Below the pieces are notes generated by a model. That model ran no database searches and was not told the origin of the DNA. It saw nothing but the letters and a program-made list of their open reading frames with translations. Positions 18,301 through 27,081 of a stretch of DNA of 64,000 nucleotides are shown here, piece by piece. The translations under genes were made by a program, and so were the position numbers. Positions within the stretch are counted from its first letter, which is position 1. Each line of letters begins with the position of its first letter. The stretch is taken from NCBI GenBank assembly GCA_039105265.1, contig JAPFFF010000005.1, forward strand, positions 7,363,501 to 7,427,500. The letters run 5' to 3'. This DNA comes from Tritrichomonas musculus (Eukaryota; Parabasalia; Tritrichomonadida; Tritrichomonadidae).

Positions 18301-21300
18301 AATTAAAGATTTGAATGATTTAAAAATTTATTTTCAAATTATTCCAACTTTGAATAAATTCAATCATGCTTTTTCTGAAGACACTCCAAAAAGTTGGGAA
18401 ACATTTACAACAATTGGACCAAATGGTAAAAAAATGTTAGATGATATTAATCTTGAATATATTGATACATTGAGATTATTTAAAAAGTGGAAAGAACTTC
18501 AAAATGCTGAAGAACTTGAAGACGGTACAAGACATGTTGTTGAAACTTTACTTGAAAATTCACATTTAATTAATACCAATCAAAATGAAAATCGTCAATC
18601 TCAATTTCATATGCTTCATGAAAATTTGAAACAATGGATTCAACAACAAGAAAATAGTAATCAAAATGAATCAACTTTCAGAAGTTCAATTGATACAAAA
18701 TTGAAAGAACAAGGTATTAATAATAATTCTAATGATATGAGTAAAGTTAAATTCAATGATTTACAAGATTATTATGATTTTATGGTTGCTGCTTCAAAAT
18801 TCAATAATTATTTCAATTCAACTTATGAAACTCCTTCAAAATTCATTAATCATCCAAATAAAAAGTTATTTGTATTAAAAGTTTCAACATTTCCAAAAAT
18901 TGATGAATTTTTAAGTTTGAATGACCCTGAAAATTATAAAACTGCAAATGGATTTGAAAATAATAAATCAAAAATTGAAGAAAAATTCAAAGAATTTCAA
19001 AATAAATATCATGATAATTTATTACAAAATATTGAAAATGAAATAAATCAATTAAAATCTTCTACTGAAAAATATAAAGAAAATGCCAAAAATATAATTG
19101 AAACTTTTATGGCTCAAAATCAAAATAAAATTAATATTTCTATGAAAATTATTGATAAATATAACAATATCACTGATTTACAAAAATATTTAAATAAAGA
19201 AGCTGAAAAATATTGGAAAGATAAAATTAATGCAAATATTGATGTTTATAACACTTTGTTTGGTGTTAGTTTGAATTTTCAAACATTAAAACAACAATAT
19301 GGTACAAATTATCAAGAATTCTATAATTCAATGATTCAGAATATTCAAGAAGAAACAACAAGACAAATTCAATTATATATGAAAGATATTAACATTGAAT
19401 TAAAAGCTTATAAAAATGCAAATCCTTCTTCAACAAAATATGATGGTATTGAAAAATTTGAATCACCTGATTTTACAAATGAAAATATGAGTGAAGAAGA
19501 AAAAAATAGGAAAATTCAAGAAATTAAAGAAAATTTCAAAAAGTTTGGAAATTTTGAAGATAGATTTTATAAATTAAAAATTGAGAATAATTTAAATGAA
19601 TATAATAGATGGTATAATCGTTGGACACCAAAAGGTAAAAAACCGTTATTTACTGATACTTTAGAAACTTTATTACAAAGACATCCAAAATTGTATGATT
19701 GTTATTTACATGTTTTAGTTTCATCAAAAATTGTTGAATATAATGATACAAAAAGAGCAAATGAAGAAGAAATGACATTAGAAAAGTTGAAAATTCAATT
19801 CCCAGCATCAAATTCTGAAGAACGTAAAAATCAACCTGAATTAATGAATAATTATTTGCAAACAGAAATTGATAAAATGTCAAAAGAAAAGAAAACGGAT
19901 TCTTATGAAAAAATTATTAAAGATTACAATTTAGATAATGTTTCTGTAGAAGAATTGAAAAAATTAGGTGAGACACCTAAAATTGCAAAATTTAAAATCT
20001 TAATTCAGAGAATTTTACCAACTTTTCTAAAATGGTATCCAAATTATAAAAATAATTCAGTTGATGATATAATTGAAAATTTGTGTAAAACTTGGAATAT
20101 TAGTTCAAATATTAATTCTGAACCAATTGAAAATAAAGAAAGTCTTTTGGAGGATTGTTATTATAACTTTCTATTTAATCCAATGGCAAAGAAATATTAT
20201 ATTGCTTATGGTAAAAAAGAATGGAATCATGAAAATGATTTTTATATGACTAATTTTCTTGAAGATAAACTATCAGAAAATCAATATTCTGAAGATATAG
20301 ATGGAAGAAAAAATGTGAATCCAATTGAAATTGAACCAATTTTGAAAGATGAATGTCAAAAAATTGATAAAGCTTATCAAATTTTACAATCTCAATTTAA
20401 TAATTTAACACCTGAATCAAAAGGATTTGTTAATGCAAATTTTGATTCATTAGATGATTTTATTCAATATTTCGGTTCAATTAATGAAACTAAATGGTTA
20501 ATTAAAATCTTAGAAATTTTACCAATTTGGAATCAATATGTAGATGATTTTGGTGTTGATTCAAAAATTTCTAATCTTCAACAAATTATCACAAAATATT
20601 CAAATAAAGATAATGAAAATTCAGAAAATTATAGACAAGAATATTGGAATAAAATTTTAACTGCTTTATTTGAAAATTATAAGAAAGCTTATCATATTCC
20701 AAGAGAAGAAAATTTAGATTCATTCAAAGAAAAAATATTAAAAGGAAATAATGACGATGATGATTTATTTAAAGGAATTCAAACTTTAAATCCTTTTAAT
20801 TCTTCAATTGTCAATTCAAATGATAAAAAATTAAATTCAGATGAATTCCTTCAAAAAGTTAAAAGTCAATTAGAAAAATTCATTGAACAATCAAATATTT
20901 CTTATACAAATTTACAACAAGAATATCAAAATGTTTTTGGTAAAGTAGTTGAAATAAAAGATTTGAAAAAACATAGTTGGATTGAAGTTCATTATTCAAT
21001 TGAAATTCAAAGATATCAAAATTCACATCCAGATGAAAAAATAAATATTAACAATTTAGTTGCAAAATATAAATCATTTGAAAATGCTTATTGGAATTTG
21101 AGAACAGAAAAAGATAGAAAAGAATATAATAAATATTGTTCAAAAGTTAATGAACAAGTCAATAATTTTGATGATATTAAGAAATTATTAAATTTCACAC
21201 AAACTTTTGAACCAAAATCTTTAAATGAATATGACCAAGAATTTGAAGATTTAGTTATTAAATTTAATCAAAAAGTTGAAGATTTAAAATTAAAATATTA

Positions 21301-23794
21301 TCAAAGTGATTTAAAAAATGCTGCTACTGAATTTATAAGTATTGATGATGCAAAGAATCGATTAAAAATTGCTGACCCAGAAAAATTATATTGGGCTTTA
21401 AAAACTAGACAAGCTTTGAAAAAATATAATGAATATTTCAAAACTCAAACACAAACTTTTGAAAATTTAAGAGATAAATCAAATGAAGATTGGGAAACAT
21501 TATATTGGAAATATTCTTTAGAACCTGAAATTGATAAATATAAAAATGTTTTTAAAGGAACTGAAGAATTAACCGTTGAAAATTTGAGAAGAAAATATTC
21601 AACTGTTGAAGATGCAATTAAACATATAACTGCATTAGAAACAGAAAAAGAAACAAAGAAAAAATTTGAAACAATTGAGATGAAAAAATTATTAGATATT
21701 TATAATAATTTACCTAAAACCGATAATTTAGATACAAATGATTTGATAAGATTATGGGAAACACCTGAAAATGCAAAATTTCATTTATTAATTGAACCTT
21801 ATTTAGAAGAATACAATAAATTATCAAATTTCAAAACTTTAACTCCAGAAGAATGTGATAAAATTGTTTCAAAAAGAGATGAATGGGATAAACAAAATCC
21901 AAATGCAACAGAAGAACAAATTGAATCTATGATTCATGATTCAGAACAAGGTTATTTAAATCGAAATGAATTAGCTTATCAAATTATTGTTTATCCAAAG
22001 TTATTGAATGCTCAAAAAATGATTCCTCAATTTGATGTTAATAATTTCACAAAACAACATCCTGACCCATTAGATGCCAGAAAAATTTTGGATGAAATTA
22101 TTCAAAAATCAGAAATTGGAATGACAAGTTTAATTCAAGAGTATGCAAAACATTTTCCTAATTCAACTTTACAAACATTAAAAACTTCTTATCCAGAACC
22201 TTATGAATTAGATGCTCATTTAAGAATTGACCCATTATTATTTGAAATTCAAAAAGAAGGTGAGTATAAAAATACAAAATTCAAATTTGAAGACATTATT
22301 CATAAAAAGTATGATAAAGAAGGTGGTTATCAAGAAAATGTTTATGAAATTCAAGATAAATTATCTGAAAAATTAGATGAAATCAAAGAAATTAAACCAT
22401 TATTAGAAAAATATGAAAATGAAACAACAATTAAACCAAAATCAATTGAAGAATGGGAATCAACTTTTCCAGATAAAATTGACCCAGAACAATGGAAAAA
22501 TTTGAGAAGAAATTTATTAAAAGAATTAGAAGCAATTCGTCAATATAAATTATTATCTTCAGAATATGAATCATTTACATTAGAAAATACAGATTCTGTT
22601 CAAGATATTGCAAAGAAAAATAAAGGTTTTGATTCAATTGATTCAAAAATATTTCAAAAAGAAAAAGATGAATTAGCTAAAATTTGGGCATTCATTTCAC
22701 CTTTAAAGTTAATTAATTCACAATACAAAGAAATTATGGGTAAAAATTATCCTTTCAAAAGGTTATATGAAGATACAAATCATAATATTTCTTTAGCTAG
22801 AGAAAAATTACAAAGAAAGGTTGACTTTTTGAAAGAAGTTAAACCATTACATGATGAATTATTAAATATTACAAAAGATAATATTTCTTATGATTATTTA
22901 ATTGAAAACTATTTTCAAGATATAACACAAGATGATTTAGAAACAGAAATTTCAAAGAATAATGAAACAAAACAAAGAAATATTAAAGATATGGCACAAG
23001 GAGCTAAAGATTTTTTGAAAGGAAAAATTGACCAAGCTCAGAAAAAGAAAAGAGATGAAATGAATGAAATAAATAATTCAAATGCTTTAAGAAATTCTTA
23101 TTCTGGAGGTGGTGCAATAATTCGACCTTTAATTGGAGGAGGTGGAGGTGGAAGTTTTAATAGAATTCAACCACCGAATCAATTGAATCAACAGAATCAA
23201 CAGAATCAACAACCACAGAATCAATTGAATCAATTGAATCAAAATCAAATTCCACCTTTTCATTATGATAAATCAAATCCATTAAGTTTTCGAATTCAAA
23301 AATTGAATTATATGAAAATGATTGATGGATTGAAAAATCAAGGTACTAATTCAGAAATTCAAACATATACACAAATAAATCCATTGATTTCAAATCCTCA
23401 ACCAAAAATAACTCCGTTAACAATTAATCCAGAACCTCAAATAACTCAACCAATTCAAATAACTCCTCAACCAATTCAACCAATTCAACCAACTCCTCAA
23501 CCAATTCAACCAACTCCTCAACCAATTCAACCAACTCCTCAACCTATTCAACCAATTCAACCAACTCAACCAACTCAACCAACTCAAACAAATACATTAA
23601 GTAAAAAAGAAATTGAAGGAATTTTAAAGAAAATGAAAATTCCTCTTCGTTATGCAATTCAATTATTTAATGCAAATATTTCAAAAGACCAATTAAAAAG
23701 TGCTGAATCAATTAAAAATATTATTTCAAATCTTAAGAAAAGTAAATTTGTTCCTAAAAAAGCATTACGTTATAATTTATTGAATAAATTATAA
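15374..23794 (+). CDS. Giant helical protein with Pro/Gln-rich tail (2,806 residues)
   Basis: The largest frame in the window. Residues 1 to about 2,570 are helix-rich, with repeating Tyr/Leu/Asn patterns such as AYWNLRTEKDRKEYNKY, LYWALKTRQALKKYNEYF and TLYWKYSLEPEIDKYKN. These suggest a weak tandem helical repeat of roughly 50 to 80 residues in the second half. A Gly-rich hinge (SGGGAIIRPLIGGGGGGSF, about 2,576) follows, then a Gln/Asn linker and TPQPIQP repeats (about 2,690 to 2,740). A basic C-terminal helix (KKSKFVPKKALRYNLLNKL) closes it. No enzyme motif is seen. By size and build it could be a scaffold, tegument or tape-like virion protein. This is inference from its place before the basic peptide, ATPase and capsid genes. 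Confidence 0.75.
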   Translation: MTFWSDAHQIFEDDLLGYNRFIKLFPIAVLFNILVSNPQQVFTTKTIQQLFSQNDSISDESLFHAYSVIARYYESLIQNNPISQVNTLMSETQKDYKNSWKDVFIKINQRCQNAILPESNPQTNQQVMNSIENNQQQQQQQQTIFSEKDFKWIIEYSYSMYSMNMKFPNRIIEKLCDDYYQFYQEYNNKFEGNEDPLQTKEQINGRFGGDIHSIPSYLLSYPIVKFLNKLFANSGPSVLDFSSHLFDLKDWICQLNNEILFYYFHIKNNQPLFSDYSQLQQATNTKKGESNSEQFYLSQINEYKTLNNIADIAPFRTELSQEERNQLGQNPLPYTNNFLRQFQPQQNPISNVVSQPILKTKSQAPKENPENSVPLQNVKIHNLVKDSIEKAVLSKYPSTTIKNPLVPSTKSNGVMSVPVKNSTFEITKQNTINEFKNENSWFSQLSKIDDKVNSITSESDLNNFLNDLSNSHVRLIRTEQILSDYQTAYPDVPFNIDAIKFWMLQGTENDLTKYCENTVSQYYEKEYNKIVEDLRALSNTDAVNYAEQWKQKRDSGKNPKQIYYELRQLFDEKIKDKKSLDSLKVGFLGRINSKYGTNISITELLPYNTKDEYENYVFKYLYDINKDKIKTVLNAIRNLLGENDSNYQELNNDFQNFEVSSFINEAAVENIKSFYDSIQNKLTKFKSNSTSKNAAIENLRRRYQNTDLTNDDLKNIQQKDLDDYFKAYSTLKEYNDELNSNIELDDFLPQQSYQQKYWYMKAMIEIHKYLIKTKQPASETNCTEFKNQQNSQGKDDKQIFEEYTKLNGDEDTKKKVFETTKLQLLTQNAEIYKKYQQYIDSLDSVDLISRFFKVIQKLTALQQQDNFYNSLSFEYLNNFISASSQGENINLLDRLVRIEFVLDYLPKVREKHKLKKEYPSIDDLLTEIPTVKLDELNDEIEESKTLNANTKAARETLIQKFMTEHPDDYDASEVQKIKDLNDLKIYFQIIPTLNKFNHAFSEDTPKSWETFTTIGPNGKKMLDDINLEYIDTLRLFKKWKELQNAEELEDGTRHVVETLLENSHLINTNQNENRQSQFHMLHENLKQWIQQQENSNQNESTFRSSIDTKLKEQGINNNSNDMSKVKFNDLQDYYDFMVAASKFNNYFNSTYETPSKFINHPNKKLFVLKVSTFPKIDEFLSLNDPENYKTANGFENNKSKIEEKFKEFQNKYHDNLLQNIENEINQLKSSTEKYKENAKNIIETFMAQNQNKINISMKIIDKYNNITDLQKYLNKEAEKYWKDKINANIDVYNTLFGVSLNFQTLKQQYGTNYQEFYNSMIQNIQEETTRQIQLYMKDINIELKAYKNANPSSTKYDGIEKFESPDFTNENMSEEEKNRKIQEIKENFKKFGNFEDRFYKLKIENNLNEYNRWYNRWTPKGKKPLFTDTLETLLQRHPKLYDCYLHVLVSSKIVEYNDTKRANEEEMTLEKLKIQFPASNSEERKNQPELMNNYLQTEIDKMSKEKKTDSYEKIIKDYNLDNVSVEELKKLGETPKIAKFKILIQRILPTFLKWYPNYKNNSVDDIIENLCKTWNISSNINSEPIENKESLLEDCYYNFLFNPMAKKYYIAYGKKEWNHENDFYMTNFLEDKLSENQYSEDIDGRKNVNPIEIEPILKDECQKIDKAYQILQSQFNNLTPESKGFVNANFDSLDDFIQYFGSINETKWLIKILEILPIWNQYVDDFGVDSKISNLQQIITKYSNKDNENSENYRQEYWNKILTALFENYKKAYHIPREENLDSFKEKILKGNNDDDDLFKGIQTLNPFNSSIVNSNDKKLNSDEFLQKVKSQLEKFIEQSNISYTNLQQEYQNVFGKVVEIKDLKKHSWIEVHYSIEIQRYQNSHPDEKININNLVAKYKSFENAYWNLRTEKDRKEYNKYCSKVNEQVNNFDDIKKLLNFTQTFEPKSLNEYDQEFEDLVIKFNQKVEDLKLKYYQSDLKNAATEFISIDDAKNRLKIADPEKLYWALKTRQALKKYNEYFKTQTQTFENLRDKSNEDWETLYWKYSLEPEIDKYKNVFKGTEELTVENLRRKYSTVEDAIKHITALETEKETKKKFETIEMKKLLDIYNNLPKTDNLDTNDLIRLWETPENAKFHLLIEPYLEEYNKLSNFKTLTPEECDKIVSKRDEWDKQNPNATEEQIESMIHDSEQGYLNRNELAYQIIVYPKLLNAQKMIPQFDVNNFTKQHPDPLDARKILDEIIQKSEIGMTSLIQEYAKHFPNSTLQTLKTSYPEPYELDAHLRIDPLLFEIQKEGEYKNTKFKFEDIIHKKYDKEGGYQENVYEIQDKLSEKLDEIKEIKPLLEKYENETTIKPKSIEEWESTFPDKIDPEQWKNLRRNLLKELEAIRQYKLLSSEYESFTLENTDSVQDIAKKNKGFDSIDSKIFQKEKDELAKIWAFISPLKLINSQYKEIMGKNYPFKRLYEDTNHNISLAREKLQRKVDFLKEVKPLHDELLNITKDNISYDYLIENYFQDITQDDLETEISKNNETKQRNIKDMAQGAKDFLKGKIDQAQKKKRDEMNEINNSNALRNSYSGGGAIIRPLIGGGGGGSFNRIQPPNQLNQQNQQNQQPQNQLNQLNQNQIPPFHYDKSNPLSFRIQKLNYMKMIDGLKNQGTNSEIQTYTQINPLISNPQPKITPLTINPEPQITQPIQITPQPIQPIQPTPQPIQPTPQPIQPTPQPIQPIQPTQPTQPTQTNTLSKKEIEGILKKMKIPLRYAIQLFNANISKDQLKSAESIKNIISNLKKSKFVPKKALRYNLLNKL
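23455..23590 (+). repeat. In-gene CAACCAACTCCT repeats
   Basis: A short direct-repeat array encodes PIQPTPQ and PTQPTQ units at the end of the giant protein. It gives a flexible Pro/Gln linker before the basic C-terminal helix. Confidence 0.7.
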
Positions 23795-23820
23795 ATTCAA
23801 TAAAAAATTTTTTAAATCAA

Positions 23821-23829
23821 TTTTTTATT
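23821..23829 (+). promoter_or_regulatory. TTTTTTATT tract before the basic peptide gene
   Basis: An exact TTTTTTATT occurs 18 bases before the ATG at 23,848. The same nonamer precedes at least seven other genes of the right part of the element, where TCACTTCA is absent. Confidence 0.45.
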
Positions 23830-23847
23830 TTTTATTAAAAAAAAGAG

Positions 23848-23916
23848 ATGTCATATTCAATGCCAGTCAAAAGAAAGAAAACAACAAGAAAACGTAAAAC
23901 AACTCGTAAAAAATAA
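23848..23916 (+). CDS. 22-residue protamine-like basic peptide
   Basis: The gene encodes MSYSMPVKRKKTTRKRKTTR plus KK: 12 of 22 residues are Lys or Arg, with a repeated KRKKTTR/KRKTTRK core. It is similar in character to adenovirus core peptide mu/pX and to protamines, so condensation of packaged DNA is a reasonable role (inference). It is too short for standard gene finding, but it has a clean ATG, a TAA stop, its own TTTTTTATT leader and a gene-sized gap on both sides. It sits between the giant protein and the DxNxDG protein, inside the structural block. Confidence 0.55.
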   Translation: MSYSMPVKRKKTTRKRKTTRKK

Positions 23917-23928
23917 AAAAATAATCAA

Positions 23929-23937
23929 TTTTTTATT
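23929..23937 (+). promoter_or_regulatory. TTTTTTATT tract before the DxNxDG gene
   Basis: An exact TTTTTTATT lies 19 bases before the ATG at 23,957. Confidence 0.45.
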
Positions 23938-23956
23938 CAATAAATAAAAATATTCA

Positions 23957-25279
23957 ATGTCAATATTAGATTATTTTTCAAATGGAGATGGAAAATCAAC
24001 GAATTTATCTCTTGGACCAAATGATTTACTTCCAGAAACAATGCCTCAAAATTCAGTTGGTAGACTTCTTCAAAATCCAACTGACCTCTATTCACCAACA
24101 ACTAAAAAAGTGAAGAGATTTGATAAAAAATCAAATCCATATTCAATTGATGGTCTGACAAATAATTCAAAATCAAATACATATTCAATTGATAATTTGT
24201 TAAATTCGACTTCACCTTCAACAACTCTTTCAACAAAACAATATTCAAAACCATCCAAAAAATCAAATACATATTCAATTGATAATTTGTTAAATTCGAC
24301 TTCACCTTCAACAACTCTTTCAACAAAACAATATTCAAAGCCATCCAAAAAATCAAATCCATATTCAATTGATAATCTTTTGAATTCAACTTCACCTTCA
24401 ACAACTCTCACAACAAAACAACATTCAATGGCTCCCAAAAAACAAAATCCATATTCAGTTGATAATATGTTAGACCCAAGGTCAGCAAATTATTTATTGA
24501 ATACAGATAATTCAAAAGAATTATATGGTGAACTTGCAAAAAAGCATCCAAAACTAATTTTTAAGAAAAAGTCAGCTAAAGAAAAATCAGGAATGAATGA
24601 AGTATCTAAAATTTTGTTAGATAAGAATAGAGTAATCAAATTCACTAAAAAAGCTACAACACCTGAAGGAGCAGCAGAAATGGTTGCAAAACATAATTCA
24701 ACAAAAGCTCAGAAATGGCATTTGAATTTAATTAATCCAAATGGTCCAATTGAAAAAAATAATTTTTCAGATGTTAATGGTGATGGTGTCCCTGATATCA
24801 TAATTTTGAATGAAAATAATTCACCAGTTTATGTCAATGGTATTACTACATGTAAAAGTAATTCTATGAAAAAGTTAGACCAAATTGAATCTTCAAAAGG
24901 TGATTCAGCTTATTCAAAATTCAAAAAGAAAGTATTTTCAGCTAAAAACACTGCATTAACAGAAATGGGATTGAATAATGCTGATAAAATTCAACAAATG
25001 GGATTATTAAATAAAGCAATGTCCGAAATTTGGCATGATGAAATTATTCAAAAAGTTTATGATAAATTGAATTTAACAACTCAAAAAGAAATTAATAAAG
25101 CTAAAAGAACACAAGCATATAAAAATGAATTGATGGCAACGGTTGATGAAAATATTGCACAACATCGTGATGATAGAACATATTATCATTCATTATTGAC
25201 TCATGCAATGGTTGATGCTCAGAATAATAGAACTCCAACAGAAAAGAATTCAAATCCTTATTCAATTGGACTTTTTTAA
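23957..25279 (+). CDS. Repeat-linker protein with DxNxDG (calcium-loop-like) motif
   Basis: This encodes 440 residues. Residues 50 to 165 carry a motif NPYSID or NTYSID at least five times, three of them in 30-residue units that are almost identical in DNA; the protein also ends NPYSIGLF. Residues about 271 to 279 read DVNGDGVPD, a dockerin/EF-hand-like calcium loop, followed by SPVYVNGITT. The rest is helical. The second Maverick has a relative (61,599) with DINNDGIPDVV and MFVNGYTT at the matching place, so this segment is the conserved core. In both elements it directly precedes the packaging ATPase, with 10 bases between them here. A virion or packaging role is likely from position; the motif array may bind a partner repeatedly. 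Confidence 0.7.
   Translation: MSILDYFSNGDGKSTNLSLGPNDLLPETMPQNSVGRLLQNPTDLYSPTTKKVKRFDKKSNPYSIDGLTNNSKSNTYSIDNLLNSTSPSTTLSTKQYSKPSKKSNTYSIDNLLNSTSPSTTLSTKQYSKPSKKSNPYSIDNLLNSTSPSTTLTTKQHSMAPKKQNPYSVDNMLDPRSANYLLNTDNSKELYGELAKKHPKLIFKKKSAKEKSGMNEVSKILLDKNRVIKFTKKATTPEGAAEMVAKHNSTKAQKWHLNLINPNGPIEKNNFSDVNGDGVPDIIILNENNSPVYVNGITTCKSNSMKKLDQIESSKGDSAYSKFKKKVFSAKNTALTEMGLNNADKIQQMGLLNKAMSEIWHDEIIQKVYDKLNLTTQKEINKAKRTQAYKNELMATVDENIAQHRDDRTYYHSLLTHAMVDAQNNRTPTEKNSNPYSIGLF
24170..24445 (+). repeat. 90-bp in-gene tandem repeat (SIDNLLNSTSPS units)
   Basis: Three units of 90 bases each contain ATTCAATTGATAATTTGTTA and TCAACAACTCTTTC. The first two copies differ at about one base and the third at more, so duplication is recent. 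Confidence 0.8.
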
Positions 25280-25289
25280 AAAAATTTAA

Positions 25290-26123
25290 ATGTCTTCAAA
25301 AAATAAGAACCTTACAAAAATAAAACAAGAAATTAAAGATAAATTGAGAACTTCGAAGAAACATGTTGAAGGAGCTTTAATAAATGAAATACATCCAGAT
25401 ATTTTAATTAAATACAATTCTGTGAATGTTATTGTTGGTAAACAAAGTTTCGGAAAAACCGTTATTGCTTTAGAAGAAATTATTAAAATCAGTCAATTGA
25501 ATACACATCATTTATTAATTTATATTACTAAAAATGGTGATGAAAATGATAGAAGCTTTCAATCTTTGAAAGATTTATTGAAAATTCCTTATATAACTGT
25601 TTCTGAAGAAGATAGTGAAAGTTGTATTCAAGAATTAATTGATGCAAAGAATTTATATTATCAAGTGAAAAGAGAAGGATTAGAAGAATTAATGGATGAC
25701 ACTCAAAAATATCAAATGTTTGATGTATTACATGTTGAAGATTTTGAAAGAAATTATTTACATTCAATTGTATTATTTGATGATATTAGTAATTCAAAAT
25801 TATTTTCAAACGAAGAAAACTTTTTCAGTCAACAAATTAAAAGATGTAGACATACAAATATTTCTTATTTCTTATTAATTCAAGGATGGAAAGGTATCAA
25901 ACCATTTATTAAAAATGAAATAACAACTTTAATGATTTTCCCTTGTTTCAATAAACAACAATTACATTATATTTTCAATCAATCTGCTTCAAATTTAAGT
26001 TGGGAAGAATTCTATCAATTGTGTTTAGATATGGTTTCTTATCGTCAACAAAATAAAGATGCACATCCATTTTTAGTAGTTCAAATTACTGATGGTGGTG
26101 AAACTTTCTTAAGATTAGAATAA
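25290..26123 (+). CDS. A32-like (FtsK/HerA) genome-packaging ATPase
   Basis: A 277-residue ATPase that would pump element DNA into capsids. Walker A is GKQSFGKT (residues 50 to 57), preceded by NSVNVIVG. Walker B is IVLFDD (about 160), followed by ISNSKLF. A conserved RCRHTNISYFLLIQGWKG block (about 188) and LMIFPCFNKQQLHYIF (about 210) match the A32-like packaging ATPases of Polintons and other large DNA viruses. The length is normal for the family. The gene is 10 bases downstream of the DxNxDG gene and convergent with the 26,131 gene. The second Maverick copy (62,788) is closely similar through both Walker motifs. Confidence 0.9.
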   Translation: MSSKNKNLTKIKQEIKDKLRTSKKHVEGALINEIHPDILIKYNSVNVIVGKQSFGKTVIALEEIIKISQLNTHHLLIYITKNGDENDRSFQSLKDLLKIPYITVSEEDSESCIQELIDAKNLYYQVKREGLEELMDDTQKYQMFDVLHVEDFERNYLHSIVLFDDISNSKLFSNEENFFSQQIKRCRHTNISYFLLIQGWKGIKPFIKNEITTLMIFPCFNKQQLHYIFNQSASNLSWEEFYQLCLDMVSYRQQNKDAHPFLVVQITDGGETFLRLE

Positions 26124-26130
26124 ATTTTTT

Positions 26131-26574
26131 TCATTGTTCTCCATTCAAAACTGTAATAATTGAATTTATAGTTTCTTTAATTTGTTTTAATTCTTTTTTC
26201 ATTTCTTCTTTAAATTCATTCAATTTATCTTTGATAGAATTTATTTCTTCTTTAACTTCTTTCAATTTATTTTGATAATATGATAAACCATCTTTGATAG
26301 AATTTATTTCAATATCTTTATTTTTCAAATTATTTTTAAATTCATTCAATTCATCTTCATTTTCATTTTTATCTTTATCATCCCACTTTTTTAACATTAA
26401 AACACCTTTTATTTTTGTAATTCTATATCCTTCAATGAAATACATTTTGTTTAATTTGTGAGTAGTCATTAAATTCATCTCTTCTTTATTTTTTGTATAG
26501 AATGAATTGAATTCCTCTGGAGTATTAAAAACTTTTGAATAATTTTTAATTGGTTCAATAATTTTAATTTCCAT
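26131..26574 (-). CDS. Conserved ATPase-neighbour protein with coiled-coil tail
   Basis: This encodes 147 residues. The N-terminal 60 form a compact domain (NTPEEFNSFYTKNKEEM, then TTHKLNKMYFIEGYRITKIK and GVLMLKK). The rest is a long Lys/Glu coiled coil with repeated NSIKD units (EINSIKDGL, EINSIKDKL). The same N-terminal block (DTPDEFN, TTHKLNKM, GYRITRIQGTLML) occurs in the second Maverick, again convergent with the ATPase, so the domain is conserved while the coil drifts. The function is unknown; packaging cofactor or DNA-binding are both open. The leader has TTTTTTATT three bases from the ATG. Confidence 0.7.
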   Translation of the reverse strand: MEIKIIEPIKNYSKVFNTPEEFNSFYTKNKEEMNLMTTHKLNKMYFIEGYRITKIKGVLMLKKWDDKDKNENEDELNEFKNNLKNKDIEINSIKDGLSYYQNKLKEVKEEINSIKDKLNEFKEEMKKELKQIKETINSIITVLNGEQ

Positions 26575-26576
26575 TT

Positions 26577-26585
26577 AATAAAAAA
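26577..26585 (-). promoter_or_regulatory. TTTTTTATT tract (minus strand) before the 26,574 start
   Basis: The minus-strand sequence TTTTTTATT stands immediately before AAATG at 26,574, the same nonamer as before other structural-block genes. Confidence 0.45.
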
Positions 26586-26616
26586 TAAAATATATTATTT
26601 TATTTTAAAATAAAAA

Positions 26617-26763
26617 ATGTCATTAACTAATTTCTTATTAAGTAGTCTATTGATAATTGAATCATTGAATCTATTATTGAATTTAATAAAGACTTCAATA
26701 TTTATACAAAATGAAACAATACCTCCAATTGATAAAGAAATTGAAATGAAAATGTATTCTTAA
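26617..26763 (+). CDS. 48-residue hydrophobic protein
   Basis: The product begins MSLTNFLLSSLLIIESLNLL and continues hydrophobic to about residue 30, then ends acidic (PPIDKEIEMKMYS). It is probably one membrane-associated helix. It is divergent from the 26,574 gene and overlaps by four bases at its stop with the convergent 88-residue gene. It has no known family, but it fits the set of small hydrophobic proteins around the capsid genes. Confidence 0.45.
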   Translation: MSLTNFLLSSLLIIESLNLLLNLIKTSIFIQNETIPPIDKEIEMKMYS

Positions 26764-27026
26764 CCACCTTTTATCTGAAGACCTTTCAAATTTTCTTGAG
26801 GACTTCTTGAGTACCATTTATGAATATTATTACCAACATTTTCCATTGTTTGACCAAATTTTTGAAGTCCTTGACCCCATTTTGAATTTTTATTAGAAAT
26901 TGATGAACCTAAATCTTCAACAACTGGTGCAACTTTTTTTGCAATAAATTGAGCAGCTGAATCAATTATTGGTAAAGCCGTTTTTGCAAATTTACTAATC
27001 ATTTTAAAGAAATGACCGAAACCCAT
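26760..27026 (-). CDS. Basic amphipathic protein starting MGFG
   Basis: This encodes 88 residues starting MGFGHFFKMISKFAKTALPI, then DSAAQFIAKKVAPVVEDLGS and a Gly/Gln/Asn-rich tail ending LQIKGG. The first 45 residues are amphipathic, basic and alanine-rich, typical of membrane-active or capsid-lining peptides. Gly at position 2 could be N-myristoylated. It shares the M-x-F-G-x-W/F start with the genes at 10,586 and 10,789. It lies directly upstream of, and divergent from, the major capsid gene. A lytic or minor virion role, like adenovirus protein VI, is inference. Confidence 0.6.
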   Translation of the reverse strand: MGFGHFFKMISKFAKTALPIIDSAAQFIAKKVAPVVEDLGSSISNKNSKWGQGLQKFGQTMENVGNNIHKWYSRSPQENLKGLQIKGG

Positions 27027-27081
27027 TTTTTTTAAGAGAGAAAAAAAATTTCTTTCTTTTTTTAATCTTTAATTAAAAAAA

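Noticed and set aside
24088-24438. Minus-strand frames opposite the 90-bp repeats
   Set aside because: Repeat by-products; the plus frame continues into the conserved DxNxDG domain.
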